Both the position numbers and the translations under genes were made by a program. From Helicobacter sp. 11S02629-2 (GTDB lineage: Bacteria > Campylobacterota > Campylobacteria > Campylobacterales > Helicobacteraceae), in assembly GCF_002272875.1 (NCBI RefSeq), contig NZ_MLAN01000002.1:228419-292418 (forward strand): 64,000 nucleotides of DNA. Reading direction: 5' to 3'. This document shows positions 48,667 to 60,453 of the stretch, piece by piece. Under the pieces are notes generated by a model. That model worked only from the letters and a program-made list of their open reading frames with translations. It was not told the origin of the DNA and did no database searches. Each line of letters begins with the position of its first letter. Positions within the stretch are counted from its first letter, which is position 1.

Positions 48667-49988
48667 GAAATATAGAACTACAACCCATAAAAAACTTCTC
48701 CTTAGAGTTAGATATAAAAGCAAGCGATAAGTCTTTATCTCATAGAAGTGCTATGCTTGCTCTTTTTACTGATGGCACTTCAAGGGTTAAAAACTTTTTA
48801 GAAGCTGAGGATACACTCTGTAGCCTAGAGATAGCAAAACAGCTAGGGCTTGAAGTAAGCAAGGAAGAAGATAGTTTGCTTTTAAAAGCCCCAAGCGATG
48901 TTATAAATAAAGGCTTTAAAACTCCTAACTCTTTACTAGAGTGTGGGAACTCAGGTACTTCTATAAGGCTTTATACAGGGCTTTTAGCCGGGGCTAATAT
49001 AAAAGCTACACTAGATGGTGATAGCTATCTTCGCGCGCGCCCTATGGGACGAGTAATAGAGCCTTTAATAGAAATAGGTGCTAATATCAAATCAAACGCA
49101 GGCAAAGCCCCAATTAATATAATCCCAAAAGGAAAACTAAAAGGCTTTCACTATAAGTCTAAGATCTCTTCAGCTCAAGTAAAATCAGCCCTTATACTAG
49201 CAGGCCTCCAAGCAAGTAAAGCTTCTAGTTTCAAAGAGCCTTATTTAAGTCGTAATCACACTGAAAATATGATCCTAGCTTTTCAAAAAGAAACTAATCT
49301 TGAAATCAAACACGATGGGCTTAAAATTTACCCCCTAACTAAACCACTTAATGCCTTTGATATAGAAATAGCAAATGATCCTTCATCAGCTTTTTTCTTT
49401 GCAGTAGCTGCTTTAATCATCCCGGGAAGTAAGATAGTTTTAAAAAATGTCCTTTTAAATAAAACTAGGATAGAAGCTTATAAGGTTTTAGAATCTATGG
49501 GGGCTGATATAAAGTATGAAAACATAAAAGAAGGCTATGAAAGTAGTAGCGATATAGTAGTAAGTCATAGCCCGTTAAAAGCAGTAAGTGTTACTGAAAA
49601 TATCTCTTGGCTTATAGATGAAATCCCTGCTTTAAGCATAGCTATGGCAGTAGCTAAAGGCACTTCAGAGATAAGAAATGCTAAAGAGCTACGAGTTAAA
49701 GAAAGCGATAGGATAAAAGCAACCATTGCTGGGCTTCATGCTTTTGGCATAGAAACGGTTGAATATGAAAGTGGCTTTGACATCATAGGAAGTGAGCTAA
49801 AAAAAGGAGAAGCCATAAGCTTTGGGGATCATAGGATAGCTATGAGTTTTATTATAGCTTCACTTGCCTGTGGTGGTAAAGTCACAGATTGTGAGTGTAT
49901 AAATACTTCTTTTCCTAACTTTTTTGACAACTTAGAGTTGGTTTTAAGAAACGAACACAAAGAAGAGCAAGACTCAAAAAGGAGATAA
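48663..49988 (+). CDS. aroA: EPSP synthase
   Basis: 441 aa. 'DKSLSHRSAMLALF', 'LLECGNSGTSIRLYTGLLAG', 'RPMGRVIEPLIEIGA', 'LNKTRIEAYKVLESMGA' and 'LRVKESDRIKATIAGL' are EPSP synthase motifs. It joins shikimate-3-phosphate and PEP, the pathway that the DAHP synthase at 27482 opens. It overlaps ubiD by 4 bp and is followed by ispH after 2 bp. Confidence 0.95.
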   Translation: MRNIELQPIKNFSLELDIKASDKSLSHRSAMLALFTDGTSRVKNFLEAEDTLCSLEIAKQLGLEVSKEEDSLLLKAPSDVINKGFKTPNSLLECGNSGTSIRLYTGLLAGANIKATLDGDSYLRARPMGRVIEPLIEIGANIKSNAGKAPINIIPKGKLKGFHYKSKISSAQVKSALILAGLQASKASSFKEPYLSRNHTENMILAFQKETNLEIKHDGLKIYPLTKPLNAFDIEIANDPSSAFFFAVAALIIPGSKIVLKNVLLNKTRIEAYKVLESMGADIKYENIKEGYESSSDIVVSHSPLKAVSVTENISWLIDEIPALSIAMAVAKGTSEIRNAKELRVKESDRIKATIAGLHAFGIETVEYESGFDIIGSELKKGEAISFGDHRIAMSFIIASLACGGKVTDCECINTSFPNFFDNLELVLRNEHKEEQDSKRR

Positions 49989-49990
49989 GC

Positions 49991-50833
49991 GTGGAAGTTA
50001 GACTTGCTGATAAGTTTGGATTTTGCTTTGGGGTTAGGCGTGCTATAAAGATAACTGAAGATATAGCACTTAAAAATCCAAACACCATAACCTTTGGCCC
50101 CCTGATACATAACCCCAAAGAGATAGAAAGGCTAAAAAGTGGCTTTAACGTGGAAGTCAAAGAAGATATAGCAAAAGTGGATTCTAAAGAAAGTGTCATA
50201 ATTAGAACTCATGGTATCACCAAGCAAGACCTAGCTACGCTAAATACTATGGGTGTTGAAGTAACGGATGCTACTTGTCCTTATGTGACTAAACCTCAGC
50301 AAATAGTAGAAAAGATGAGTGAAGAGGGCTACTTTATAGTTATCTTTGGGGATGCAAGCCATCCTGAAGTAAGAGGCGTTATGAGCTATAGTGTAAGGGA
50401 GCCATTAGTAGTTTCTTCACTAAGCGACTTAGAAAACACAAAAGCTAGACTTGGTAAAAAAGTAGCCTTAGTTTCTCAGACTACTAAGCAAGTAGCAAAG
50501 TTTGTAGAAGTAGCAAACTATCTTATAACCCACTGCCAAGAAGTACGTATCTTTAATACTATCTGTAATGCTACTTTTGAAAACCAAGACGCTATAGAAA
50601 AGCTAAGCAAGGAAGTTGATATAGTTATAGTCGTTGGCGGGCTTACGTCATCAAACACTAAACAGCTTTTAAATATAGCTAAGCTTAACTGCAAAGATAG
50701 CTTTTTAGTTGAAGATGAAAAAGGGCTTGATATGAGTTGGTTTAAAGGCAAAAAGCTTTGTGGTATAAGTGCTGGGGCTAGCACTCCTATGTGGCTAGTT
50801 AGTAAAGTAAAAGATGCCATTGAAAAGATATAA
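49991..50833 (+). CDS. ispH: 4-hydroxy-3-methylbut-2-enyl diphosphate reductase
   Basis: 280 aa from a GTG start. Three conserved cysteines bind the iron-sulfur cluster (Cys12 in 'KFGFCFGVRRA', one in 'VTDATCPYVTKPQ', one in 'FNTICNATFENQ'), with 'VVVGGLTSSNTKQLLNIA' and 'GISAGASTPMW' nearby. It is the last step of the MEP isoprenoid pathway. GGAG lies upstream, inside the end of aroA. Confidence 0.95.
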   Translation: MEVRLADKFGFCFGVRRAIKITEDIALKNPNTITFGPLIHNPKEIERLKSGFNVEVKEDIAKVDSKESVIIRTHGITKQDLATLNTMGVEVTDATCPYVTKPQQIVEKMSEEGYFIVIFGDASHPEVRGVMSYSVREPLVVSSLSDLENTKARLGKKVALVSQTTKQVAKFVEVANYLITHCQEVRIFNTICNATFENQDAIEKLSKEVDIVIVVGGLTSSNTKQLLNIAKLNCKDSFLVEDEKGLDMSWFKGKKLCGISAGASTPMWLVSKVKDAIEKI

Positions 50834-50856
50834 AGCTAAAAATACAAAGGCCATAG

Positions 50857-51504
50857 TTGTTACATATACAAGATTCTAAGTTTTTAAGATCAGCTACTGG
50901 GATAAGTAACGCCCCAGAAGTGGCCCATACAGAAATCGCCTTGCTTGGCAGAAGTAATGTTGGTAAATCAAGCCTTATAAACTCTCTCCTTGCTAGTAAC
51001 CTTGCTAAAAAGTCTAACACTCCGGGTAAAACTAGACATATAAACTTTTATACAACAAGATGGAGTTTAAAAGATGAAAGTGATGTTAGGCTAGATTACA
51101 ACCTTAACCTTTTAGATCTTCCGGGCTTTGGCTATGCCAAAGTTAGCAAAAGTGAAAAAGAGGGCTGGGATAAAAGCTTAGATAACTTTTTGCGTAAAAG
51201 AAGCTCTATAAAGCTTTTTTGTCATCTTGTAGATTCTAGACATCCTAGCTTGGAGCAAGATTTAATCATAAAAAGATACCTAGAATCGCTTATAAGAGGT
51301 GACCAAAAGATCCTTACTATCTATACCAAAGTAGACAAGCTTACAAAGTCAGACTTTTTAAAACTAAGACGCAAGTTAAAAGAAGATGAAGCTTTTATAT
51401 CTAATGTAAAAAAAGATTCCATACTTTTAGAAAGCCTTTGCAAAAAGATACTAAGCCTAGCTTTAAGTTTGCCATCTTTAAGTCATCCTTTAAATATAGA
51501 GTAG
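50857..51504 (+). CDS. engB: GTPase YsxC/EngB, ribosome biogenesis
   Basis: 215 aa from a TTG start with AAAGG 6 bases upstream. G1 'GRSNVGKSSL' (31-40), G3 'DLPGFGYAKVSK' and G4 'YTKVDKLTKSD' are clear. YsxC/EngB assists late assembly of the large ribosomal subunit. The next two genes, a small membrane protein and mrdA, keep the order I recall from H. pylori. Confidence 0.93.
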   Translation: MLHIQDSKFLRSATGISNAPEVAHTEIALLGRSNVGKSSLINSLLASNLAKKSNTPGKTRHINFYTTRWSLKDESDVRLDYNLNLLDLPGFGYAKVSKSEKEGWDKSLDNFLRKRSSIKLFCHLVDSRHPSLEQDLIIKRYLESLIRGDQKILTIYTKVDKLTKSDFLKLRRKLKEDEAFISNVKKDSILLESLCKKILSLALSLPSLSHPLNIE

Positions 51505-51521
51505 TTTGTGAAGGTATTATT

Positions 51522-51995
51522 GTGAGAACAAGATATAAGATGTTAAGTGATCTAGGCTATGCCTTATTACTACTTGTGCTTGCTTTTATCTATATTAGTG
51601 CTAGTGATATCTACCCTATCTTGCCGCCTTTGCTAGGGCTACTTTTTATGATCTTTCATCAGTCTTTTAAGAGGCGTGAGTTTTATAGAGTTATAGCTGT
51701 GTTTCTTATCTTGGGCTTTTTTGAGTTAGACAAGCTTTTAGTTTTTGGAATCTTGCCTTTAGTATTTTTTGTAATTAGGTATTTTGTGACTTTAAGGCTT
51801 GAAGATATAGCTAATGAAAATTTATTCTTTGTAAGTTTATATGTAGTTGGAATCTATCTTTTTTATATAGCAGGTATGCTTTTAAGTAATATCCTCTTTG
51901 GCACGCTTAATATAGACTTTAAACCCATACTAATTTATTACTTTATAATAGACTTGCTAGTAACCCTAGCCTATGCAAAGATAAGAAAACTATGA
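51522..51995 (+). CDS. Small multi-pass membrane protein between engB and mrdA
   Basis: 157 aa from the GTG at 51522, which has GAAGG 8 bases upstream; the longer open frame lies over the engB end. About five membrane helices with charged loops ('FKRREFYR', 'RLEDIANENLF'). Size, topology and position just before mrdA recall MreD, the rod-shape membrane protein, but I see no decisive motif. It overlaps mrdA by 4 bp. Confidence 0.68.
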   Translation: MRTRYKMLSDLGYALLLLVLAFIYISASDIYPILPPLLGLLFMIFHQSFKRREFYRVIAVFLILGFFELDKLLVFGILPLVFFVIRYFVTLRLEDIANENLFFVSLYVVGIYLFYIAGMLLSNILFGTLNIDFKPILIYYFIIDLLVTLAYAKIRKL

Positions 51996-53797
51996 AGTCT
52001 TTAAGATTCCGCTTTAAGATCTTATATATCGTTTTTGGCATCATCTGCCTCATCCTCATAGCTAGACTTTATGTCTTAAGCATAGCCCGCCATGACTACT
52101 ATGAAAAAATCGCCCGTGATAATGCCTTTAAGACTGAAGTCCTAGTCCCAGTAAGAGGGCAGATACTTGATAGAAATAATGAACCTTTAGCTATAAATGA
52201 GCTAGGATTTGAGCTAGCTTTAAAAACTAAACTTAAAGCTAGTGAGCTTGATAGTGCACTAACGCTTATCTCTTCAGTTATAACTAACATAGATATAGCT
52301 TTTTTAAAAGATAAGTATCTAAGCCTTAATAGTGTCTATAGAAGAAAGCCTATAGTCTTAATAGACTTTATACCTTACTCACTTGGACAAGTAGTCTACT
52401 CCTCTCTTATACAAGACCCTAATATCTCTCTTATAACAGTTGATAAAAGGCTTTATCCTAATAACTCTATGGCTTCTCACGTACTAGGCTATGTAGGAGC
52501 AAGTGATGAAAAAGATGTGCTAAAAGACCCAATCTCTAAGTACACTAAAATCATCGGCAAGCTTGGCTTAGAAAAACAGTACAACACCTTCTTGCAAGGT
52601 AAGCTTGGCTATAAAGAGATACAGGTTAATAACTTAAATCAGCAGCTTAAAGTCTTAAGCGAGCAGCCAGCTACTAGTAATAATCACATAAGAACTAGTC
52701 TTGATATAAGACTGCAAAGTGAGATGGATAATCAATTTAAGGATAAAAATGGCGCAGCCATAGTCATGGATGCTAAAAATGGAGAAATCCTAGCTAGTGG
52801 AAGCTACCCAGAGTATAACGTTAATGACTTTGTAGGTGGAATCTCCCATAAGAAATATAATGCCTTAAAAGACAACATCTATGACCCTTTGATAAACAGG
52901 CTAGTAAGTGGTCTTTACCCACCCGGAAGCGTAGTTAAGATGGGTATGGGGCTAGCTTTCTTAGAGTACTCAAATATTAATGAACACACCCAGATTGATA
53001 CTCCTTACTATATAGATGTAGGTGGGCATAAGTTTAGAGACTGGAAGATAGGAGGACATGGAAAGACTGATCTTGTAAAAGCCCTCAAAGAAAGCGTTGA
53101 TGTTTACTTTTATAAGCTTTCTCAAGTAGCAGGGATTAATAACATAGCCCACGTTATGAAAACACTAGGCTTTGGTGAAAAAACTGGGGTTGATTTGCCT
53201 TTTGAAAATAAGGGTGTTTTTCCAGATCCAGAGTGGAAGATGAAGTCTTATCATCAAGTGTGGTATGCAGGCGATACTATAATTACCTCCATTGGACAAG
53301 GTAGCTTTTTAGTAACTCCTATGCAGATAGCACGCTATACGGCATTAATGGCAACTGGCTATCTCCCAACACCTCATTATGCAAAAGACTTAGGCAGCAC
53401 GCCAGTTATCAAACCTCCAAAAGATGTGCTTAGTGCCTTTCAAAAGTCTAAGCTTCCCTATATTAGAAAAGGGATGTATGAAGTTTGTAGTGTGCCCGGC
53501 GGTACTGCTTATAGACATACTAGAAACTCTAAAGTATCTTTGGCTTGTAAGACTGGAACAGCCCAAGTAGTAGGCATCCCGCAAGATGTCATAAAGCGCA
53601 AGAAAGAAAGTGAGATGACCTACTTTCAAAGATCTCAAGGCTGGGTAACTGCCTTTTTGCCTTATAATAATCCAAGATATGTAGTAACTGTCTTAGTAGA
53701 GCACGCCGGAACCCCAGCTGCTGCCATACCTATCATGGTAGACCTTGCTAATAAGCTTGATGACTTAGGATATATAAAAGATAAAAAAAGCAAGTAG
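51992..53797 (+). CDS. mrdA: Penicillin-binding protein 2
   Basis: 601 aa. An N-terminal membrane helix (about 10-30), the pedestal segment 'VPVRGQILDRNNEPLAIN', the active-site tetrad SVVK (Ser313-Lys316), 'KESVDVYFYKLS' at the second motif (Ser-Val-Asp, as in other PBP2s), and KTGT at about 520-523. It is a peptidoglycan transpeptidase of the elongation complex. The duplicated block of glycosyltransferase copy B begins 40 bp after its stop. Confidence 0.94.
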   Translation: MKSLRFRFKILYIVFGIICLILIARLYVLSIARHDYYEKIARDNAFKTEVLVPVRGQILDRNNEPLAINELGFELALKTKLKASELDSALTLISSVITNIDIAFLKDKYLSLNSVYRRKPIVLIDFIPYSLGQVVYSSLIQDPNISLITVDKRLYPNNSMASHVLGYVGASDEKDVLKDPISKYTKIIGKLGLEKQYNTFLQGKLGYKEIQVNNLNQQLKVLSEQPATSNNHIRTSLDIRLQSEMDNQFKDKNGAAIVMDAKNGEILASGSYPEYNVNDFVGGISHKKYNALKDNIYDPLINRLVSGLYPPGSVVKMGMGLAFLEYSNINEHTQIDTPYYIDVGGHKFRDWKIGGHGKTDLVKALKESVDVYFYKLSQVAGINNIAHVMKTLGFGEKTGVDLPFENKGVFPDPEWKMKSYHQVWYAGDTIITSIGQGSFLVTPMQIARYTALMATGYLPTPHYAKDLGSTPVIKPPKDVLSAFQKSKLPYIRKGMYEVCSVPGGTAYRHTRNSKVSLACKTGTAQVVGIPQDVIKRKKESEMTYFQRSQGWVTAFLPYNNPRYVVTVLVEHAGTPAAAIPIMVDLANKLDDLGYIKDKKSK

Positions 53798-53836
53798 GGT
53801 TTTTTTAAATTTATGGAATCTATTTTAGTTGTGCAC

Positions 53837-55875
<2,039 letters not shown>

Positions 55876-56127
55876 GCTTAAGTCACGCCCTAAGTCTTTA
55901 TAAAAACAAAATATAGCTACATCTAGAATCTAGTATATTAAAAATACTAGCAAGGCTATTTTAAGCTTATGGCATTAAAACTTTTTTTATATTTTGCATG
56001 CAAGAAAGTTATATCTACTAGCTATAAAGCTACTTACAAGCAAGGCTTAATCTTATGCACTTAAAGTGTGCACAAGTCCATATGTGTTATCATTTTAGAA
56101 AATGTCATTCTTTGTTAAGGAGTACTC
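55876..56127. promoter_or_regulatory. Intergenic region and promoter of pgk
   Basis: 252 bp, AT-rich, between glycosyltransferase copy B and pgk. One AGAATCT word near 55925. It must hold the pgk promoter; TATGTGTTATCATTTTAG near 56082 includes a possible -10. Nothing else identified. Confidence 0.4.
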
Positions 56128-57339
56128 ATGAAACAAGCAGCTAGCGTTTTGTTGATGCAACAAACTAAATCCATAAGAGACGTGGACATAAAAGGTAAGA
56201 ATCTACTTATAAGAGTGGACTTTAACGTACCTATGGACTTGGAGTTTAATATATCAGATGATACTAGGATGAAAGAAGCACTGCCTACTATAAACTACTG
56301 TATAGATGCACAAGCTAAAAGTATAGTTTTAGTAAGCCACTTAGGACGTCCAAAAGGCAAAGATTCTAACTTTAGCCTAAGACATATACTAAAAAGATGT
56401 GAGAGACTGCTAGATAAGCAAGTGCTTTTTGCTGATTCTATAACACAGGCTAAAGAGCTTCAAAAAGATGCAAAAGAAGGAACTATCATCCTTTTAGAAA
56501 ATATACGCTTTGACCCTAGAGAAGAAAAAAACGATGATAGCCTTTCTCGTGAGTTAGCCTCCCTTTGTGATATCTATGTAAATGACGCTTTTGGCACAAG
56601 CCACAGGGCACACTCTAGTACTTATGGAGTAGCTAAGTTTGCTAAAGAAAAAGTCGCTGGAATCTTGCTTAAAAAAGAGATAGATTCCTTTGCTAAGGCT
56701 TTTTCTAACCCGCTTCGCCCACTACTTTTAATAGTAGGTGGATCAAAAGTTAGCTCTAAACTTGGTGCTTTAAAATATATTTTAGACCTAGTTGATAAGC
56801 TAATAATTGGTGGGGCTATGAGTAATACTTTCTTAACTGCTATTGGCTTTAATATGCAAAAAAGCTTTATAGAAAGTGACCTTGTAGATAAGGCAAAAGA
56901 GATCTTAAAGCTAGCTAAGGCAAAAGGCGTAAAAGTCTATCTGCCAGTAGATGTAGTAGCTACTAATGATATAAAAAATCCAAGTGAGATAAAGATAACC
57001 CCAGCTCAAGATGTGCCAGAAAACTTACTAGCAGCAGATATCGGTCCAGCAACTGTAAGGCTTTTTAATGAAGTCATAAGAGACTCTCAAACCATCATCT
57101 GGAATGGCCCTTTAGGCGTCTATGAAACCTCGCAGTTTTCACGCGGTACTTTTAACATAGCAAGCACTATAGGAGATACTTACGCTTTTAGTCTTATAGG
57201 TGGAGGAGATACTGCAGATGCTATCAATAAAGCCGGTCAAAGTGAAAATGTAAGCTTTATCTCCACTGGCGGTGGGGCATCTTTGGAGTTACTTGAAGGC
57301 AAGATACTACCAGCCTTTGAAGTACTAGATAAAAAATAG
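56128..57339 (+). CDS. pgk: Phosphoglycerate kinase
   Basis: 403 aa. 'LLIRVDFNVPMD', 'VLVSHLGRPKGK', 'LLENIRFDPREEKND', 'VNDAFGTSHRAHSS', 'LIVGGSKVSSKLGALKYI' and 'GGGDTADAINKAG' are PGK motifs. It interconverts 1,3-bisphosphoglycerate and 3-phosphoglycerate. The AAGGAG at 56118 favours the first Met; an internal Met at 56155 would give the more usual N-terminus. Confidence 0.95.
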   Translation: MKQAASVLLMQQTKSIRDVDIKGKNLLIRVDFNVPMDLEFNISDDTRMKEALPTINYCIDAQAKSIVLVSHLGRPKGKDSNFSLRHILKRCERLLDKQVLFADSITQAKELQKDAKEGTIILLENIRFDPREEKNDDSLSRELASLCDIYVNDAFGTSHRAHSSTYGVAKFAKEKVAGILLKKEIDSFAKAFSNPLRPLLLIVGGSKVSSKLGALKYILDLVDKLIIGGAMSNTFLTAIGFNMQKSFIESDLVDKAKEILKLAKAKGVKVYLPVDVVATNDIKNPSEIKITPAQDVPENLLAADIGPATVRLFNEVIRDSQTIIWNGPLGVYETSQFSRGTFNIASTIGDTYAFSLIGGGDTADAINKAGQSENVSFISTGGGASLELLEGKILPAFEVLDKK

Positions 57340-57356
57340 GCCTTTAGGATGTTTGC

Positions 57357-58325
57357 ATGTTAGGAATCTATGTTAAAAATAACAACTTAGTAAATAGGAT
57401 ATCTTTTGATATACAAAAAGATGGCGCACTACCAGAAAACATACTTTGGATAGACCTCTTTTCGCCAACGCCCCAAGAGATAGCTTATATATCTAAAACT
57501 TTTAACCTAGATGTGCCTACAAAAGAAGAAAGAGAAGAGATAGAGCTAAGTGCAAGATACTGGGAAGATAGCACTACTATAACTATCAACACTCACTTTT
57601 TAGCTAAAACTCTAACTCCTAATAACTCCCATGAGTTAGATAGTGAGACCATCACTTTTATGACTTTTAAAAACATCCTTTTTACTATAAGGCATAGCAA
57701 GCTTAAGATTTTTGAAGAGATGCAAGCTAGGATTCTAGCAAGTCCTAAAAACTTTGAAGATGGCTTTGATGTTATAAATAAGATCTATGAAGTCATGGTT
57801 GAAAAAGATGCTGATGTGCTAGAGTGGATAGATAAAGAAGCTAGAAAACTTAGAATCTTAGTCCTTTCAGATAGTAAATATAGTCACGATGAGATCTTAA
57901 GTGCACTTTCTGAGCTTCAAGAGCTTAATATGAGAGTAAGAGACTCTCTTTTTGATAAAAGGCGTGTTTTAACTGCTTTGCTAAAAAGTGACAAGATAGA
58001 TAGAGATATAAAAGATAATCTTTTAATAGTTATAAAAGACTTAGATTCTCTAGTTGAGTTTAATACCTCTAATCTAAACTTCTTAGATAACATCCAAAAT
58101 ATCCTAGCCAGCCAAGTAAACATAGAGCAAAATAAAATCATAAAACTTTTTACAGTGGCGACTGTGGCTATGATGCCACCAACTTTGATAGGAACTATAT
58201 ATGGGATGAACTTTGTGCATATGCCTGAGCTTCAATACAAGTATGGCTACCCTATAGCCATACTTGTTATGATAGTCTCCATCATACTACCAGTGCTATA
58301 TTTTAAGAAAAAAGGCTGGCTTTAA
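57357..58325 (+). CDS. corA: CorA-type magnesium/cobalt channel
   Basis: 322 aa. A long cytoplasmic helical domain, then two C-terminal membrane helices with the signature GMNF ('[12 protein letters not shown]', about 275-286) between them. It forms a pentameric Mg2+ channel. It starts 17 bp after pgk, so it is probably cotranscribed. Confidence 0.93.
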   Translation: MLGIYVKNNNLVNRISFDIQKDGALPENILWIDLFSPTPQEIAYISKTFNLDVPTKEEREEIELSARYWEDSTTITINTHFLAKTLTPNNSHELDSETITFMTFKNILFTIRHSKLKIFEEMQARILASPKNFEDGFDVINKIYEVMVEKDADVLEWIDKEARKLRILVLSDSKYSHDEILSALSELQELNMRVRDSLFDKRRVLTALLKSDKIDRDIKDNLLIVIKDLDSLVEFNTSNLNFLDNIQNILASQVNIEQNKIIKLFTVATVAMMPPTLIGTIYGMNFVHMPELQYKYGYPIAILVMIVSIILPVLYFKKKGWL

Positions 58326-58378
58326 AAGCTAGCTTTTAAAATGCAAAATCTACAAACTTAAAAAGGAGAAAAGAAAAA

Positions 58379-59599
58379 ATGCAAAAAGAACAAAAAAAAG
58401 AGATTAAAAAAGTAGTTTTAGCCTACTCAGGTGGGCTTGATACAAGCGTTATATTAAAGTGGCTAAGTGATACTTATGGCTGTGAGGTAGTAACCTTTAC
58501 AGCTGATATCGGACAAGGTGAAGAAGTAGAGCCAGCGCGCACTAAGGCTTTAAGCCTAGGCATAAAACCAGAAAATATTTTCATAAAAGATCTAAAGTTA
58601 GAGTTTGTGCGTGACTTTGTTTTTCCTATGTTTAGGGCTAATACTATCTATGAAGGTGAGTACTTGCTAGGAACTAGCATAGCACGTCCTTTGATAGCTA
58701 AGTATCTAATAGATATAGCAAAAGAAACTAACGCAGATGCTATATCTCATGGAGCTACTGGCAAGGGTAATGACCAAGTAAGATTTGAGATAGCAGCTTA
58801 TGCGCTAAACCCAGATATCAAAATAATAGCGCCTTGGAGAGAGTGGGATCTAAATAGCCGTGAAAAGCTTTTAGCCTACGCAGAAAAACATGGAATCAAA
58901 ATCGATAAAAAGCCTAATGCCTCTCCTTACTCTATGGATGCTAATCTTCTTCATATAAGCTATGAAGGCTTAGTTTTAGAAGACCCAGCACAAAAGCCAG
59001 AAGATTCTATGTGGCGTTGGACTAAAAGCTTACTTGATGCCCCAGATAGTCCAGAAGAACTAACTATAGAGTTTGAAAAAGGTGATGGCGTGGCAATAAA
59101 TGGTGAAAAACTAAGTCCAGATAAGTTTTGGGAAAAGTTAAATACTTTAGGTTGTAAACATGGAATCGGCCGTCTTGATCTAGTAGAAAACCGCTATGTT
59201 GGCATGAAGTCTCGCGGCTGTTATGAAACTCCGGGCGGAACTATCTACCTAAAAGCCCACCGCGCTATAGAATCTATTACGCTTGATAGAGAAGAAGCCC
59301 ACTTAAAAGATGAGCTTATGCCACGCTATGCAAGCTTAATCTATAATGGCTACTGGTTTAGCCCAGAAAGAAAGGCCTTGCAAGCTTTAATCGACTATAC
59401 ACAGCAAAAAGTTAGCGGCACAGTCTTTTTAAGCCTTTATAAGGGCAATGTAATAGTAAATGGTAGAAAGTCAGTAAACTCACTTTTTGATGCAGCCTAC
59501 TCAACTTTTGAAGAAGATAGCGTTTATAATCAAAAAGATGCAGCCGGCTTTATAAAGCTTAACGCCCTTCGCTTTATCATCGCTAATAAAAAAAGATAG
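58379..59599 (+). CDS. argG: Argininosuccinate synthase
   Basis: 406 aa. The ATP pyrophosphatase loop SGGLDTS is at residues 17-23, followed by '[19 protein letters not shown]', '[15 protein letters not shown]', '[17 protein letters not shown]' and '[15 protein letters not shown]'. It joins citrulline and aspartate. A strong AAGGAG precedes the ATG. No other arg gene is in the window. Confidence 0.95.
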   Translation: MQKEQKKEIKKVVLAYSGGLDTSVILKWLSDTYGCEVVTFTADIGQGEEVEPARTKALSLGIKPENIFIKDLKLEFVRDFVFPMFRANTIYEGEYLLGTSIARPLIAKYLIDIAKETNADAISHGATGKGNDQVRFEIAAYALNPDIKIIAPWREWDLNSREKLLAYAEKHGIKIDKKPNASPYSMDANLLHISYEGLVLEDPAQKPEDSMWRWTKSLLDAPDSPEELTIEFEKGDGVAINGEKLSPDKFWEKLNTLGCKHGIGRLDLVENRYVGMKSRGCYETPGGTIYLKAHRAIESITLDREEAHLKDELMPRYASLIYNGYWFSPERKALQALIDYTQQKVSGTVFLSLYKGNVIVNGRKSVNSLFDAAYSTFEEDSVYNQKDAAGFIKLNALRFIIANKKR

Positions 59600-60125
59600 T
59601 GGTTTTTTAGATTCTTTTGTAACTCTTAAGGCTTAAAAAGTCTTAAGGTTTGTAGAAAGCTATCAATTTTTATATGCAGCTACTTTATGTCTTGACGCTA
59701 TGTAGTAACGCTAGGGGTGGTCTTAGTGTCGATGTGATTTTAGTTGGTATTTATATCATTACTAGATTTCAGTAGCAGTTATGGCGATTAGATATTGAAA
59801 CCTTTTTTAATTTTATAGAATCTAATTTATAGTTTTAGATTCTACATTCCGACACTTTCTTTTTTTATTGCCTCTTGCTTGTATGTTTTTCTAACCAAAA
59901 CAAAGCTTTGCTTTTTAGCATCATATAGGAAAAGCTTAGCCAATTTCTTAACCAGTAAATCATACACTAACTACTATCTTCTCTAAGCGTTTGATTCTAT
60001 CTTTTGCTACATCATAAAAGTTATTATAAATATCTTATTTGGGGTTTGAAAAAAGCTAGCTAGTCAAAACAAACCCTTCTTAAAAAAGAAGGGTTAAGCT
60101 CAATATTACAAAACAAAAAAGGAGA
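59600..60125. repeat. Intergenic region after argG with inverted repeats
   Basis: Contains the GAATCT inverted pair TAGAATCTA (59816-59824) / TAGATTCTA (59836-59844), a copy of TGTCTTGACGCTA (59688-59700), and a strong hairpin at 60072-60095: AACCCTTCTT, loop AAAA, AAGAAGGGTT. Read on the minus strand the hairpin is followed by a T-rich run, so it could terminate minus-strand transcripts. No gene seen. Confidence 0.55.
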
Positions 60126-60210
60126 AGAAAAACGCACCTTGCGAAGGAGGGGTAGTCGCAAGGTGCAGTCCATTTAAGGACTTTGAAATCCTAATCCAAA
60201 AAAGATAACG
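60126..60210 (-). ncRNA. RepG-like small RNA candidate
   Basis: Read on the minus strand: a TATATT -10-like box (60222-60217), a predicted start near 60210, a small hairpin AGTCC/GGACT, then a perfect 10-bp terminator stem (60157-60166 with 60134-60143) closing a 13-nt loop ACTACCCCTCCTT, followed by G and TTTTT. The length, about 85 nt, and the C/U-rich terminator loop are what I recall of H. pylori RepG, which binds G-rich leader sequences. The loop can also pair with ribosome sites of the AAGGAGG type. The neighbours (argG, META lipoprotein) differ from the H. pylori locus. Confidence 0.6.
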
Positions 60211-60453
60211 AAAGTTAATATACTTTCAAATTTATCTAATACTATTTTAAAACAAAACTTTGCGTAAACTAATGCTACATATTTAGACATTCTCTATATA
60301 AAATTTCCTTACTTTAAAGGTTTTTATTTTATACTTTCGGATTAAGTTAATACTTTATATACAAGTTGTGTTTGCACTTCATAAAAAGTATCACTCCATA
60401 GTCTGTGTAGTTTATATTTATTGTAGTTTTTGAAAAAGTCATAGGGCGGTTTG

